NCBI GenBank assembly: GCA_035341665.1 | Contig: DAOQVR010000019.1 | Location: 13,699-77,698 of the forward strand | Direction: 5' to 3' | DNA length: 64,000 nt | DNA from: DAOQVR01 sp035341665 | GTDB taxonomy: Bacteria; Chloroflexota; Anaerolineae; JAAYZQ01 | Shown here: piece after piece, positions 7,903-16,872 of the stretch | How positions within the stretch are numbered: position 1 is the first letter of the stretch | Layout: the number at the start of each line of letters is the position of its first letter | Notes under the pieces: generated by a model | What the model was told of the DNA's origin: nothing | The model's input: only the letters and a program-made list of their open reading frames with translations | Database searches by the model: none | Made by a program: the position numbers and the translations under genes

Positions 7903-8834
7903 CCTGTCGTGATCAGCGCCACCCCGCCGAGGATCACGGCAGCGGCGAGGAGCGTGTGGGCAGCCAGCGGCTCGGCGGCCAAGGCCCATCCAAGCAGTAC
8001 GGCGACCACCGGGTTTACGTAGGCGTAGGTTGCCGCGCGTGTCGGGGTCGTATTGCGCAGCAGCCAGAGATAGGCTGTGAAGGCCACCATTGAGCCGAAG
8101 ACGACCAGGTAGGCCAGTGCCAGTCCGGAGCGCAGCGACACCGCCGATAGGTCGATCTGGCCCCACTCGCCGCCGGCCGCCGAGGCCAGTAGGAGAAAGG
8201 CTCCCCCGGACAGCATCTCCATCCCAGTACCCTGTATCGGATCGGCTGGGAGCGTGGCTCGCCGGGAGTAGAGAGAACCGGCAGCCCACGAGAGAGTGGC
8301 CAAGAGCACGACCGCCACGCTGAAGGCACTCAGCCTGGCGCCTCCAATCTCGCGGCCGGTGCCGGCGAGCAACCAAACGCCGGCGAGGCCGACGGCTACG
8401 CCGGCGAGCGTGCGCCGGTTGGGGCGAGTGCCGCCCGGGAGGATGGCGCCCAGGAGGACCATCCAGAGCGGCGTAGCTGCCACCAAGAGGGCAACCAGCC
8501 CCGAGGGCACCTGCTGTTCCGACCACGTGACTCCGCCGTTTCCGCCCAGCAGCATAAAACCGCCGACGATTGCTGCCTCGCGCCAGTGGATGCGGCGTGG
8601 CATCGGCGCTCCGCGCAGCCAGGCCCATGCCAGGAGCAGCGCACCGGCCAACAGGTTGCGCGCTGCTGCCATGAAGAAGGGCGGAATGGACTCTATGGCA
8701 AAGCGGATGGCGAGGTAGGTGGAACCCCAGATGACGTACACGGCAAAGAAGGCGAGCACCAGGCGCAGCCATGGCGCTCGGAGAAGGGCCGCGGGGCCGC
8801 GGGCCGCTCGCGCTTCCGGGATGAACTCGCTCAT
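7893..8834 (-). CDS. EamA/DMT-family transporter
   Basis: A 313-residue inner-membrane protein with ten hydrophobic segments arranged as two EamA repeats. Repeat 1 begins LVLAFFAVYVIWGSTYLAIRFAIESIPPFFMAAAR, the usual DMT opening (WGSTYLAI). Repeat 2 begins near AFSVAVVLLATLSWAAGSLYSRR. Members export amino acids or other metabolites, but the substrate is unknown. The start at 8834 has only a weak ribosome site. It is convergent with the lytic transglycosylase (10-bp overlap) and separated by 75 bp from the DUF885 gene upstream. Confidence 0.9.
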   Translation of the reverse strand: MSEFIPEARAARGPAALLRAPWLRLVLAFFAVYVIWGSTYLAIRFAIESIPPFFMAAARNLLAGALLLAWAWLRGAPMPRRIHWREAAIVGGFMLLGGNGGVTWSEQQVPSGLVALLVAATPLWMVLLGAILPGGTRPNRRTLAGVAVGLAGVWLLAGTGREIGGARLSAFSVAVVLLATLSWAAGSLYSRRATLPADPIQGTGMEMLSGGAFLLLASAAGGEWGQIDLSAVSLRSGLALAYLVVFGSMVAFTAYLWLLRNTTPTRAATYAYVNPVVAVLLGWALAAEPLAAHTLLAAAVILGGVALITTGQR

Positions 8835-8909
8835 AGTCGTTCAGGGTCCGGCGCAGGCCGCTGCGGCTTTTCGCATCTCAGACACCGGAGGGCTTGGGAA
8901 AGCAGCAGC

Positions 8910-10601
8910 CTATGCTGCCCCGATCCACTCGCTCACCATGCGCTCCAGCTCGTCCAGCGGCACGGCGCCGCATCCCAGCACCAGGTCGTGGAACTCGCGC
9001 ACGTCAAAGCGCGCCCCCAAGCGATCCTCGGCGCGGGCACGCAGCTCGCGGATCTTGAGCTCGCCAATCTTGTAGGCCAGCGCCTGGCCCGGCCAGGCGA
9101 TGTACCGGTCGACCTCGTTGGCAATGTTGAGCAGCGTCGACGAGGTGTTGGCTGCCATATAGTCGATGGCCTGCTCCCGCGACCAGCCGAGCGCATGCAT
9201 GCCAGTATCCACCACCAGCCGGCAGGCCCGCCACATCTCATAGCTCAGCCGTCCAAAGTTGCTGTAGGGATCCTGGTAGAAGCCCACCTCCAGCCCCAGC
9301 CGCTCTGAGTAGAGCGCCCATCCTTCCACGAACTCGGTGAAGCCGAGAAAGCGCCGGAAAGCTGGGATGTCGAGCTCCTGCTGCAGGGCGATTTGGAGGT
9401 GGTGGCCCGGCACCGCCTCATGCAGCGAGAGGGCTTCAATCTCGTACAGGGGACGGCTCTTCAGGTCATAGGTGTTGACGTAGTAGAAGCCGGCGGTGTG
9501 CCCGTCGCCGGAGGCCGGGAAGTAGTAGGCGGCCGTGTTGCCCGGAGCGCTGGCCTCCGGAATTGCGCGGATGCCGTAGGGGGTGCGCGGCAGCGTCCTG
9601 AAGAGGCGCGGCAGCTCACCGTCCATCCGCTTCAGGACAAGGGCCGTCTCTTTGAGCAAGGCGTCGGGCGTCTCGACGTAGAAGCGCGGGTCGCTCCTAA
9701 GGAACCCGATGAACGCCTGGAGGTCGCCTCGGAAGCCCAGAGACCCGATGAGCTCCTCCATCTCGCTCCGGATACGGGCCACTTCGGACAATCCTGTCTG
9801 GTGTACCTGTTCGGCAGTCAGGTCGAGAGAGGTGAAGTAGTGGATCCGGTGCCGGTAGAACTCGCGCCCTTGCGGCAGGCCGCTGGCCCCGATGTCGCTT
9901 CGGGAGCCGGGCAGATACTCCTCCTCCACGAAGCGCAGAAGTGCCTGGAGGGCGGGGATGACCTGCCCCATGAGCAGCCGCCGGCCCTCCGCTGCGAGCC
10001 GGTCGCGCTCTGCTCCGCTGAGCGGGCCCGGCATACGTGTGAAGGGTGCATACAACAGGCTCGTGTCTGGGTCGATCACAACCTGCTGGCGCAAAGTATC
10101 GCCCAGGCCTTCTAGGGTGGGGCGAGCCGGCCGGAAGCCAAGAACCAGCCCATTGCGCATGACCTCGACCTGCTCGCCGACGTAGCGCGGGAATTCAGCC
10201 AGCCGGGCCAGGTAGTTCTCGTAGCCGGCGACCGAGTCGAAGGGCATGATCTGCGGCATCGTCTCGCACAGCTCGAGGTGGAAACCACCCGCCCGCGAGA
10301 TGGGCAGGCGATAAGCCTGGAATTCGAGCTCGCCGATCTCGTTGTCAAGTAGTCGGACCAGTATGCGGGAGTTCAGCTGATCGGGCTGGGCAAGCGAGGA
10401 GGCATCGAACGAGGCCAGGCGCCGGCGCACATCGCGCAGATAGTCCAGCCACCGGTTGCTTCCCTCCGGAGTGGCATCTGGCAAACGGTCGTCGTAGCGG
10501 TGATCCCCGCAGTAGGTGGCGAAGAGGGGGTCCTGGCGAAGGTGCGCCTCCCAAGCCTCCTGTACCAGCTCGGCAAACCTCACGGCGGTGGTGGGTTCCA
10601 T
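8910..10601 (-). CDS. DUF885 family protein, probable zinc metallopeptidase
   Basis: A 563-residue DUF885 protein. The hallmark HEAVPGHHLQIALQQE (an HExxxH-type metal site) lies in the C-terminal half, followed by the conserved FVEGWALYSERLG block and the C-terminal EVDRYIAWPGQALAYKIGELKI block. Family members are thought to be zinc-dependent carboxypeptidase-like enzymes. There is no signal peptide, so it is cytosolic. The ATG at 10601 has GGAGG 4 nt upstream; an alternative ATG at 10616 would overlap the ABC exporter stop by 4 bp (ATGA), so the genes are coupled either way. It is last in the MarR-ABC exporter-DUF885 operon. The link to the exporter (peptide processing?) is inference. Confidence 0.85.
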   Translation of the reverse strand: MEPTTAVRFAELVQEAWEAHLRQDPLFATYCGDHRYDDRLPDATPEGSNRWLDYLRDVRRRLASFDASSLAQPDQLNSRILVRLLDNEIGELEFQAYRLPISRAGGFHLELCETMPQIMPFDSVAGYENYLARLAEFPRYVGEQVEVMRNGLVLGFRPARPTLEGLGDTLRQQVVIDPDTSLLYAPFTRMPGPLSGAERDRLAAEGRRLLMGQVIPALQALLRFVEEEYLPGSRSDIGASGLPQGREFYRHRIHYFTSLDLTAEQVHQTGLSEVARIRSEMEELIGSLGFRGDLQAFIGFLRSDPRFYVETPDALLKETALVLKRMDGELPRLFRTLPRTPYGIRAIPEASAPGNTAAYYFPASGDGHTAGFYYVNTYDLKSRPLYEIEALSLHEAVPGHHLQIALQQELDIPAFRRFLGFTEFVEGWALYSERLGLEVGFYQDPYSNFGRLSYEMWRACRLVVDTGMHALGWSREQAIDYMAANTSSTLLNIANEVDRYIAWPGQALAYKIGELKIRELRARAEDRLGARFDVREFHDLVLGCGAVPLDELERMVSEWIGAA

Positions 10602-10612
10602 GGTTCCTCCGA

Positions 10613-12400
10613 TCATGCCATCATCCTCTCGTGCCGCTGCTCGCGGACCATTCTCCATCTGGGCTCGTCGTCGAGCTGCACGGCGTTGAGCCGGGCATAG
10701 AGGCCTCGCCGTGCCAGGAGCTCCTCGTGGGTGCCCTCCTCGACGATCCGGCTGCCCTCCAGCACGACGATCTTGTCAGCGCTGCGGATCGTCGACAGGC
10801 GGTGCGCAATGATCACGGTGGTCTTGCCGACCATCAGCCGCTCCAGGGCTTGCTGAATGAGCATTTCGGTCTCGGCGTCCACCGACGAGGTCGCCTCGTC
10901 GAGGATGAGCACGGGTGCGTCCTTGAGCACAGCGCGGGCGATAGAGAGGCGCTGTCTCTGCCCGCCTGACAGCTTGACGCCGCGCTCGCCGATCATCGTG
11001 TCGTATCCTTCGGGAAGGCGCTCGATGAACTCGTGGGCGTTGGCGATCATAGACGCACGCAGCATCTCTTGCTCGCCGGCACCAGGCTTGCCAAAGAGGA
11101 TGTTGTCGCGCACCGAGCCGTTGAAGAGAAAGACATCCTGAAGCACAATCGAGACCTGCTGTCGCAGGCTCTTGAGCGTCAGGTCGCGCACGTCGTAGCC
11201 GTCGAGCGTGATGGCCCCCTCGCAGACATCGTAGAAGCGCGGGATCAGGCTGGCGAGCGTTGTCTTGCCCACCCCGGTCGGTCCGACAAGCGCCACGACA
11301 CTGCCGGGCGCAACATCGAGGTCGATGGAGTCGAGGACCTTCTCGCCCTCTATGTAGTGAAAACTCACGTTGCGGAACGAAATCGCGCCCTGCGCGCGTC
11401 CGGAGAGACGGACCGCGTCGGGCTTTTCGACCATGTCTGGCTGCTCCTCGAGAAGCTCGTTCACGCGCTCCGCGCCGGCGAGGGCCTGCTGGACGCTTTC
11501 CCACACCCCGCTCAGGGCACGCACGGGCTGGTAGAGCATCTCCAGGTAGAGGAAGAAGGCAACCAGGTCGGAGATCCCCAGCGCCCGGTTTAGCACGAGG
11601 CGTCCCCCAAAGTAAATGAGCACGATGGTGCCCAGCGAGGAGGCAAACTCGACAAAGGGGTGGAAGGTAGCCATCAGCCTGAGCGCGCGCAGGAGCGAGT
11701 CGCGGTAGTTGACGATGTGGTCCCAGATGTGGGCGGCCTCAGCCTCTTCCGCGGTGAAGGCCTTGATCTCGCGGATACCAGATAGGTTGTCGTTCAGAAC
11801 AGCGTTGAGCTTGCCCAGCTCTACCTGCCGCTGCCGGAAGGCGGGCCGGACATAGCGGGAGATGCCCTGCGTCGCCAGAACGATGAACGGGATGGGGATC
11901 ATGCTGAGCAGCGTGAGCTGCCAGCTCATGCTGAAGAGGACGGCCGTCACGCCGATCAGCATGAGCACGTTCACCAGGAGGTCCGGCACGGCGTGGGCGA
12001 TCAGCTGCTCCAGCAGCTCCGAGTCGTTCACAGTGCGGGACATCAGCTGGCCGGTCTGCTTGTCCTCGTAGAAGCGCAGTGACAAGCGCTGGAGGTGCTT
12101 GTAGATGTCCGAGCGGATGTCCGCGACGACGTTCCAGCCGGCGACGTGTGCCATGTAGCTCCGGAAGAAGCTGAGCACACCCCGGACGAGGTAGATGAGC
12201 AGCGCGATCAGTGCCAGCCGCCCCACATACTGCACCGCTCCGGCCTCGGCGGCAGGATCGGTGACGCGGGCGATCATGTTCTTGACGAGCTGCGGAGCGT
12301 ACAGCTGCACCGCGACGAGCAGCAGCATGCTTACCACGGTGATGGCGAGCGGCCGGACGTAGCGCCGGGCGCAGCGGAACGCAAACGCAAGTGTCTTCAA
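10613..12400 (-). CDS. ABC exporter, fused TMD-NBD (multidrug/lipid type)
   Basis: A 595-residue half-transporter that would work as a homodimer in the inner membrane. Six transmembrane helices occupy about residues 1-310, with a typical SLRFYEDKQTGQLMSR coupling region. The nucleotide-binding domain has Walker A GPTGVGKTT, the Q-loop VLQDVFLFNG, signature LSGGQRQRLSIARA, Walker B VLILDEATSS and the H-loop HRLST. The start is most likely TTG at 12400: GGAGG lies 4 nt before it and the protein then begins KTLAFAFRCARRYVRP. The frame open upstream overlaps the MarR gene and looks non-coding. The preceding MarR gene suggests ligand-induced expression. The substrate is unknown. Confidence 0.92.
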   Translation of the reverse strand: MKTLAFAFRCARRYVRPLAITVVSMLLLVAVQLYAPQLVKNMIARVTDPAAEAGAVQYVGRLALIALLIYLVRGVLSFFRSYMAHVAGWNVVADIRSDIYKHLQRLSLRFYEDKQTGQLMSRTVNDSELLEQLIAHAVPDLLVNVLMLIGVTAVLFSMSWQLTLLSMIPIPFIVLATQGISRYVRPAFRQRQVELGKLNAVLNDNLSGIREIKAFTAEEAEAAHIWDHIVNYRDSLLRALRLMATFHPFVEFASSLGTIVLIYFGGRLVLNRALGISDLVAFFLYLEMLYQPVRALSGVWESVQQALAGAERVNELLEEQPDMVEKPDAVRLSGRAQGAISFRNVSFHYIEGEKVLDSIDLDVAPGSVVALVGPTGVGKTTLASLIPRFYDVCEGAITLDGYDVRDLTLKSLRQQVSIVLQDVFLFNGSVRDNILFGKPGAGEQEMLRASMIANAHEFIERLPEGYDTMIGERGVKLSGGQRQRLSIARAVLKDAPVLILDEATSSVDAETEMLIQQALERLMVGKTTVIIAHRLSTIRSADKIVVLEGSRIVEEGTHEELLARRGLYARLNAVQLDDEPRWRMVREQRHERMMA

Positions 12401-12432
12401 AGGTCCTCCGAGTTCGGTGGGTGTGTTTCGTC

Positions 12433-12873
12433 CTAGCGGGGGGCGCTCGCCAAACGCAGATTCTCGCGAATCTGCCGGAAAAGGCGCTGAAGCACCGCCC
12501 GCTCCTCGCCGGAGAAGCCGGCAAACGCCTCCGCCTCCAGGGTGTGCCACACGCGGCGCACAGCTTCCTGGACCGAGCGCCCGGACGAGGTCAGGTAGAC
12601 GCGCGAGAGACGCTGGTCCGCCGGGTCGGGTCTCTTCTCAACAAAACCGCTCTTCTCCATCCGCTGGATCATCTTGGTGACCGTCGCCGGACGGATGTGC
12701 AGGCTGCGCGCCAGCTCCGTGTGAGTCAGCCCTTCCTCCTCCCACAGGCTGCGCAGGAGTGCGGGCTGGCCCTCGTACAGGCCCAGTGCTTCCAGCAGGT
12801 TCTGCACGCGCGAATGCTTGAGCCGGCAAATCTGGGCAAAGAGTACCTCGAGCGATTCCGTTGGATGCTCCAT
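12433..12873 (-). CDS. MarR-family transcriptional regulator
   Basis: A 146-residue winged-helix regulator. After an N-terminal dimerisation helix comes EGQPALLRSLWEEEGLTHTELARSLHIRPATVTKMIQRMEKSGFVEKRPDPADQRLSRVYLT: the helix-turn-helix (LTHTELARSLHIRPATVTKM) and the DPADQR wing are textbook MarR. The ATG at 12873 follows GGAGCAGGG. It is first in the operon with the ABC exporter and the DUF885 gene and probably represses it: an inverted repeat overlaps the -10 of its promoter. The ligand is unknown. Confidence 0.93.
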   Translation of the reverse strand: MEHPTESLEVLFAQICRLKHSRVQNLLEALGLYEGQPALLRSLWEEEGLTHTELARSLHIRPATVTKMIQRMEKSGFVEKRPDPADQRLSRVYLTSSGRSVQEAVRRVWHTLEAEAFAGFSGEERAVLQRLFRQIRENLRLASAPR

Positions 12874-12913
12874 ATGACCCTGCTCCGAGCCGCTCAAATC
12901 CTTAGGCGGCTGA

Positions 12914-12932
12914 ATACTAGCCGGCAAAGTAT
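12914..12932 (-). promoter_or_regulatory. Candidate MarR operator
   Basis: The imperfect inverted repeat ATACT-N9-AGTAT overlaps the -10 hexamer and the expected transcription start of the marR promoter, with GCCGGC at its centre. Position and size fit an autorepressor site of a MarR dimer. This is a prediction from symmetry only. Confidence 0.45.
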
Positions 12933-12956
12933 ATGGGGAGTGCAGAGGGCTGTCAA
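12928..12956 (-). promoter_or_regulatory. Promoter of marR-ABC-DUF885 operon
   Basis: On the minus strand TTGACA, 17 bp, TATACT: a full -35 and a 5/6 -10. The start codon at 12873 lies about 48 nt after the predicted start site. Confidence 0.8.
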
Positions 12957-13076
12957 ATCCCCGTGGCGGGAGGGCCTGGCACAGCCTGGTCCTGTGTGGT
13001 GCGGCGCACCCTCGGAATGACAGGTTTGGAGAGACCCGTCTCGCCCGGCCGCCCAGCAGGGGCCGGGTGGCACGTC

Positions 13077-16000
13077 TCACCCCAGCTCTTCGAGCAGCGC
13101 CCTCGCCTCCTGCAGGCTGGGGGTGTCGAAGCCCTCCGTGAACCAGCAGTAGATATCGGAAAGCAGACGACGCGCCTCGTCCACCCTGCCCTGCGCCTGC
13201 CAAAGCCTTGCCAAACTCGTCGCTGCCCGCAGCTCCCACGACCTGGCGGACTGACGACTAGCGACCTCGATGGCCTGGAGCAGGCTGGCTTCCGCTTCTG
13301 CCACGTCGTCGCACATCAGCAGAAGCTCGGCGCGCAGCCGGTGAAGCTCCGCCTCGTGGTGTCGCTCGTCTGTACGAGCCACCAGGGCCAGTGCCTGCGA
13401 TAGGGTGACCAGCCCTTCCTCTGGCCGAAGTGCCCTCGCCTGTGCCTCGGCCAGCGATGCCAGCACGATCGGCAGGTCAATCCGTACCTCCCTGGACTGA
13501 AGAATCGCCATGCTCTCACGCAGCAGCGCCATCCCATCCTGCACGTGTCCCTGGCGCACCAGCGCCTCGCCCAGGTAGCCCTCTCCCGTCCCCTTCCAGA
13601 CAGGCGCTCTATCCCTGGCCAAGCTCACCAGCTCTTCCCCTCTATCCCTGAGCTCCTCCGTGTCCCTGCGCATGCGGCTGAACAAGCAGCATCCATAGGT
13701 AAGGACGTCGGCCAGGGTGAAGGCGTGGTCCAGCTGGCGGCCCAGGGCCAACGCCTCACGGCTGCGCCGCAGTGCCTGGTCTGGGTAGCCCAGGCACCAC
13801 AGGGCGCAGGCAGAGTACGCCATGGCGCTCACTCCCGCATCCGATCCAAGCACGTGCAGGAAGAGGCGGTGGTGCTCCTCGGGGACATAGAAGGCGATCG
13901 TTCGCTCGAGGTGTGCTTGGGCCGCCTCAAAGTCGCCGAGAGAGAACAGAACGACGCCGAGAGACCAGCAGCCCAAGGCTTCGGCAAACGAGTCATTCAA
14001 TCCCCGTGCCACGCGGAGCGACTGCTCTCCAAACTCCCGCGCCGCCTGGTGCTCTGCGCGCGTAAAGTGATGCAAGGACAGGTTGCCCAGAACCTCGCAC
14101 AGACGCGACGTCTCGCCTTGCGCCAGGCAGAGCTCGCGGGCGCGGACGCAGGCGTCTCTCATTTCGGGGGACTGAGTGCCCCTGACTCCCTGGATGGCAA
14201 CGATCTGAACCAGCCGCAGCTCCAGCTCCTTGCGGTCACGCTCAGGAGATTCAGGCTGCGTCGCCAACAGCGACAGCGCTCGAAAGACGTGCGCAAGCCC
14301 TTCCTGATAGGCCGACATCTGCACGGCCCTCATGCCCGCCTGGTGAAGATATCGGACCGCCTTCTCGACGATGCCTGCCTCCTGGAAGTGGCGTGCCAGC
14401 TGAATGGCAATCGGCGCGCTGTCCTGGCCGGCATAGAGCCCCTCCAGGGTCGCTCCGATCTGCTCGTGGAGATGAACTCGTTCTACTTCATCCAGGGTGC
14501 CGTACAGGTACCTCTGATACAGGATGTGCCGGAAGCGGTACTGCGACAGCCGTTGGCTGCCCGCCCGCACCACACCCCGCGTGCTCACGAGGCGATGGCG
14601 CCGGTCCAATGCTGCGCTCAGCGACTGGATCACCTCTTGTTCACCAGCCGCCAGCACCTGAGCCACGACCTCGGCCGTGAATGTCTCACCCTCCGCACTG
14701 GCTACGCTCAGAAGCCGGCGTAGCCTATGTGGCAGGCGGCCGATTCTCTCCGCGATCACCGCTTCCACCCGTGCCGGCAGGGTTTCCCAGTCCAGCGCCG
14801 AACCCTCCACCCAGGCCCCTCCGGCGTCGCGGGCCAAATCCCCCCGCTCCTGCATGCCGCGCAGGAGCTCGACGGTAAAGAGGGGGTGCCCCAGGGTATG
14901 GTCGCAAAGTGCCCTGCGGAAGTCGCCACCCAGGTGGTTGGGCTCGCTGTCAAGGAACGCGTCGACGAATCGCCTGCCCTCACCCTGCTCAAGGTCTATC
15001 TCGATCGGGCCGAAGGTGCGCTTGAGCTCGTTGACTATGGACTCCAGGGGATGCCGGCCTCGCGTATCGTCTGTCTCTTCATCGGCGGACGGCGGCGCCG
15101 ATGCGGTCAACGGCCGCCCCAGGGCTACTTCTGCAGGCCGGTAGGCGCCGATCAACAGGATTCTGCTGCCCCCCAATCGCCTCCCCAGGTGGAACAGCAA
15201 GCTGAGCGAGCCTCCGTCGGCCCACTGCAGATCGTCCAAGGCCACGAGCAGTGGGTGGCTGGCGGCGAGTTCGTGCAGAACCCGGGCATATTGCTCGAAC
15301 AGCGCACTCTGCTGCATACGGATCGCACTCGTGGGATCGAGCCTGCGTGCCGTCTGCTCCTCCAGGCGCGAGAGCGGAACCACCTCGGCCGGCCAGGGCT
15401 TTACCATCCGGCTGCGCTCCAGGAGTGCCTCGCCGGCCACAAAGAGATCGATGAGGTCGGGCCCAGCTTTGACGAGGGCGTGAACGGCCAGAGGCATCAG
15501 GCGCCGGAGGCGCTCCGCCTGTTCTCTGGTCATGACTCTGGCTGCCTGCTGGGCTGCGACATCGCCCGTGAGAAGGCAGAGAATCTCGCGGAAGGGAAGG
15601 TAGGGGTCTCCGGACCCGGTGTGTGCATTGCCGCGCCCGCCCGCAACCACCAGGTCGGGGTGAGCAGCCTGAGCGCGCGAAGCGAACGCCTGGATAAGGG
15701 CGGTCTTGCCGCTTCCGGCCTCGCCGGTGACGAAGGCGACGCGTCCCTGTCCTGCCAGCGCCAGCTCCAGGAACCCATCGAGCTGAGCCAGCTCGCGCTC
15801 GCGGGCGACGAAGACGGGGCGTTCGACCTCCTGGCCTGGCTTGGAGAGGGAGGCAGGCGCGGCTGCGGCGTCGGCGGTGGAGGGGAGGGGCGGCGGCCGT
15901 CCGGCCTGGATCTCGTGGTGGAGGCGGCGGGTCTCATCCTGAGGCGGCACGCCCAGCTGGTCTCTGAGGACCTCAGTACAGTCATCGAATTGGTGCAGAG

Positions 16001-16673
16001 CAGCCGAACGGCGGCCAGACCAGGCGAAGAGGCGCATGAGCTGCTGGTGGGCCTGCTCGTCGAGTGGGTCGAGGGCCAGGCGCCGCCTGGCGTACGCGAG
16101 GGCGGGCTCGAACTCGCGCTGGGCGGAATGCCAGTGCACCAGCCGGTCCAGGGCCTCGAGGAGGTCGCGGCGGAGTGCCTCAGCCTGGAAGAGCTGCCAG
16201 TCGTCGAAGTTGAAGCTATCCTTGAGGCCGAAGCCGCTGAGGAATTCGCCGCAGGTGAGCGCGACGGCCTCGGCGAGGGGGGCGACGCAGGACGGACAGA
16301 CCTGCGTGGGCGGGTGCCCGTGGGTCGCGCAGGCAGCCAGGTGGTGATGGAAGTCGATGACGTCGACCCACAGAGACAGCCTGGAGGGTGCCGGGGAGCC
16401 GATGTTGAGGCAGATTTCCTCACGGCCGGCATCGAGCCAGGCAGCACCCAGGGCCGAGCTCAGGGCATGAAGGGTACGCCGGAGGGCAGCGCGACCGGAA
16501 GGGCCGTCCAGGTCGGGCCACAGAAGGTTGACGAGAGAGTCACGGCGGTGGCTCTGGCCGGTGACGGCGAGGTAAGCGAGGAGCGCGAGCGCCTTGCGCC
16601 TGTCCAGCTGGACGACCTCGTCGTCGAGCTCGAGGCGGGGCGGACCCAGGAGAAAGACGGCCAGGCGGGGCAC
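13077..16673 (-). CDS. BTAD/AAA-type transcriptional regulator no. 1 (SARP-LAL-like)
   Basis: A 1198-residue regulator of the AfsR/SARP kind. Residues 1-100 form an OmpR-like winged helix (LAVFLLGPPRLELDDEVVQL, LLWPDLDG, ALRRTLHALSSALG) and about 100-260 the all-helical bacterial activation domain (RRLALDPLDEQAHQQLMRLFAWSGRRSAAL). An AAA/NACHT-like ATPase follows, with Walker A TGEAGSGKTALI near residue 316 and Walker B LLVALDDLQWADGG near 478. The C-terminal third is TPR-like helices. GTG start at 16673 with GGGAGGTG upstream. It is divergent from the Arg-Trp repeat membrane protein, whose promoter carries 11-bp-spaced repeats. It is paralogous to the regulator at 48351-52091. The input signal is unknown. 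Confidence 0.9.
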   Translation of the reverse strand: MPRLAVFLLGPPRLELDDEVVQLDRRKALALLAYLAVTGQSHRRDSLVNLLWPDLDGPSGRAALRRTLHALSSALGAAWLDAGREEICLNIGSPAPSRLSLWVDVIDFHHHLAACATHGHPPTQVCPSCVAPLAEAVALTCGEFLSGFGLKDSFNFDDWQLFQAEALRRDLLEALDRLVHWHSAQREFEPALAYARRRLALDPLDEQAHQQLMRLFAWSGRRSAALHQFDDCTEVLRDQLGVPPQDETRRLHHEIQAGRPPPLPSTADAAAAPASLSKPGQEVERPVFVARERELAQLDGFLELALAGQGRVAFVTGEAGSGKTALIQAFASRAQAAHPDLVVAGGRGNAHTGSGDPYLPFREILCLLTGDVAAQQAARVMTREQAERLRRLMPLAVHALVKAGPDLIDLFVAGEALLERSRMVKPWPAEVVPLSRLEEQTARRLDPTSAIRMQQSALFEQYARVLHELAASHPLLVALDDLQWADGGSLSLLFHLGRRLGGSRILLIGAYRPAEVALGRPLTASAPPSADEETDDTRGRHPLESIVNELKRTFGPIEIDLEQGEGRRFVDAFLDSEPNHLGGDFRRALCDHTLGHPLFTVELLRGMQERGDLARDAGGAWVEGSALDWETLPARVEAVIAERIGRLPHRLRRLLSVASAEGETFTAEVVAQVLAAGEQEVIQSLSAALDRRHRLVSTRGVVRAGSQRLSQYRFRHILYQRYLYGTLDEVERVHLHEQIGATLEGLYAGQDSAPIAIQLARHFQEAGIVEKAVRYLHQAGMRAVQMSAYQEGLAHVFRALSLLATQPESPERDRKELELRLVQIVAIQGVRGTQSPEMRDACVRARELCLAQGETSRLCEVLGNLSLHHFTRAEHQAAREFGEQSLRVARGLNDSFAEALGCWSLGVVLFSLGDFEAAQAHLERTIAFYVPEEHHRLFLHVLGSDAGVSAMAYSACALWCLGYPDQALRRSREALALGRQLDHAFTLADVLTYGCCLFSRMRRDTEELRDRGEELVSLARDRAPVWKGTGEGYLGEALVRQGHVQDGMALLRESMAILQSREVRIDLPIVLASLAEAQARALRPEEGLVTLSQALALVARTDERHHEAELHRLRAELLLMCDDVAEAEASLLQAIEVASRQSARSWELRAATSLARLWQAQGRVDEARRLLSDIYCWFTEGFDTPSLQEARALLEELG

Positions 16674-16694
16674 CTCGACACCTCCCTAGGGACG

Positions 16695-16723
16695 AGTATA
16701 CCGCAAAGCGGACGGGAAGTCAA
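16695..16723 (-). promoter_or_regulatory. Promoter of BTAD regulator no. 1
   Basis: On the minus strand TTGACT, 17 bp, TATACT, with the GTG start about 22 nt after the -10. Confidence 0.8.
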
Positions 16724-16749
16724 CGGAATTCGGATGTGGCAGGCGAGTT

Positions 16750-16793
16750 GCAACGCTTTCTGGGACGGTTCTGCAACGGAGTCTTGGTAGAGT
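16750..16793 (+). promoter_or_regulatory. Candidate SARP-type activator site and -10 of RW-repeat gene
   Basis: Upstream of a TAGAGT -10 (16788-16793) are imperfect repeats with 11-bp phasing: GGGACGG at 16762 and GCAACGG at 16773. A further GCAACGC at 16750 is off phase by one base. The last heptamer ends exactly 8 bp before the -10, and no -35 hexamer is seen. That is the geometry of SARP-activated promoters, and a BTAD regulator gene is divergent. Weaker than the site at 52261. Confidence 0.4.
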
Positions 16794-16872
16794 GAGGTCG
16801 TAAAGACCAAGTGGAGTGTTGAGAGAAGGACTGGTAGTCAGTCAGGAAGCAGATAACGAAAGGGAGGACGAA

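Noticed and set aside
13044..13067. CCCGGCC/GGCCGGG hairpin after BTAD regulator no. 1 as a terminator
   Set aside because: The stem is only 7 bp with a 10-nt loop and no T-run in GC-rich DNA; it could be chance.
14727..16790. Long plus-strand open frame (over 680 codons) opposite BTAD regulator no. 1
   Set aside because: It is the antisense shadow of a GC-rich gene: no family motif, no ribosome site, and the minus-strand frame has clear wHTH, Walker and TPR features.
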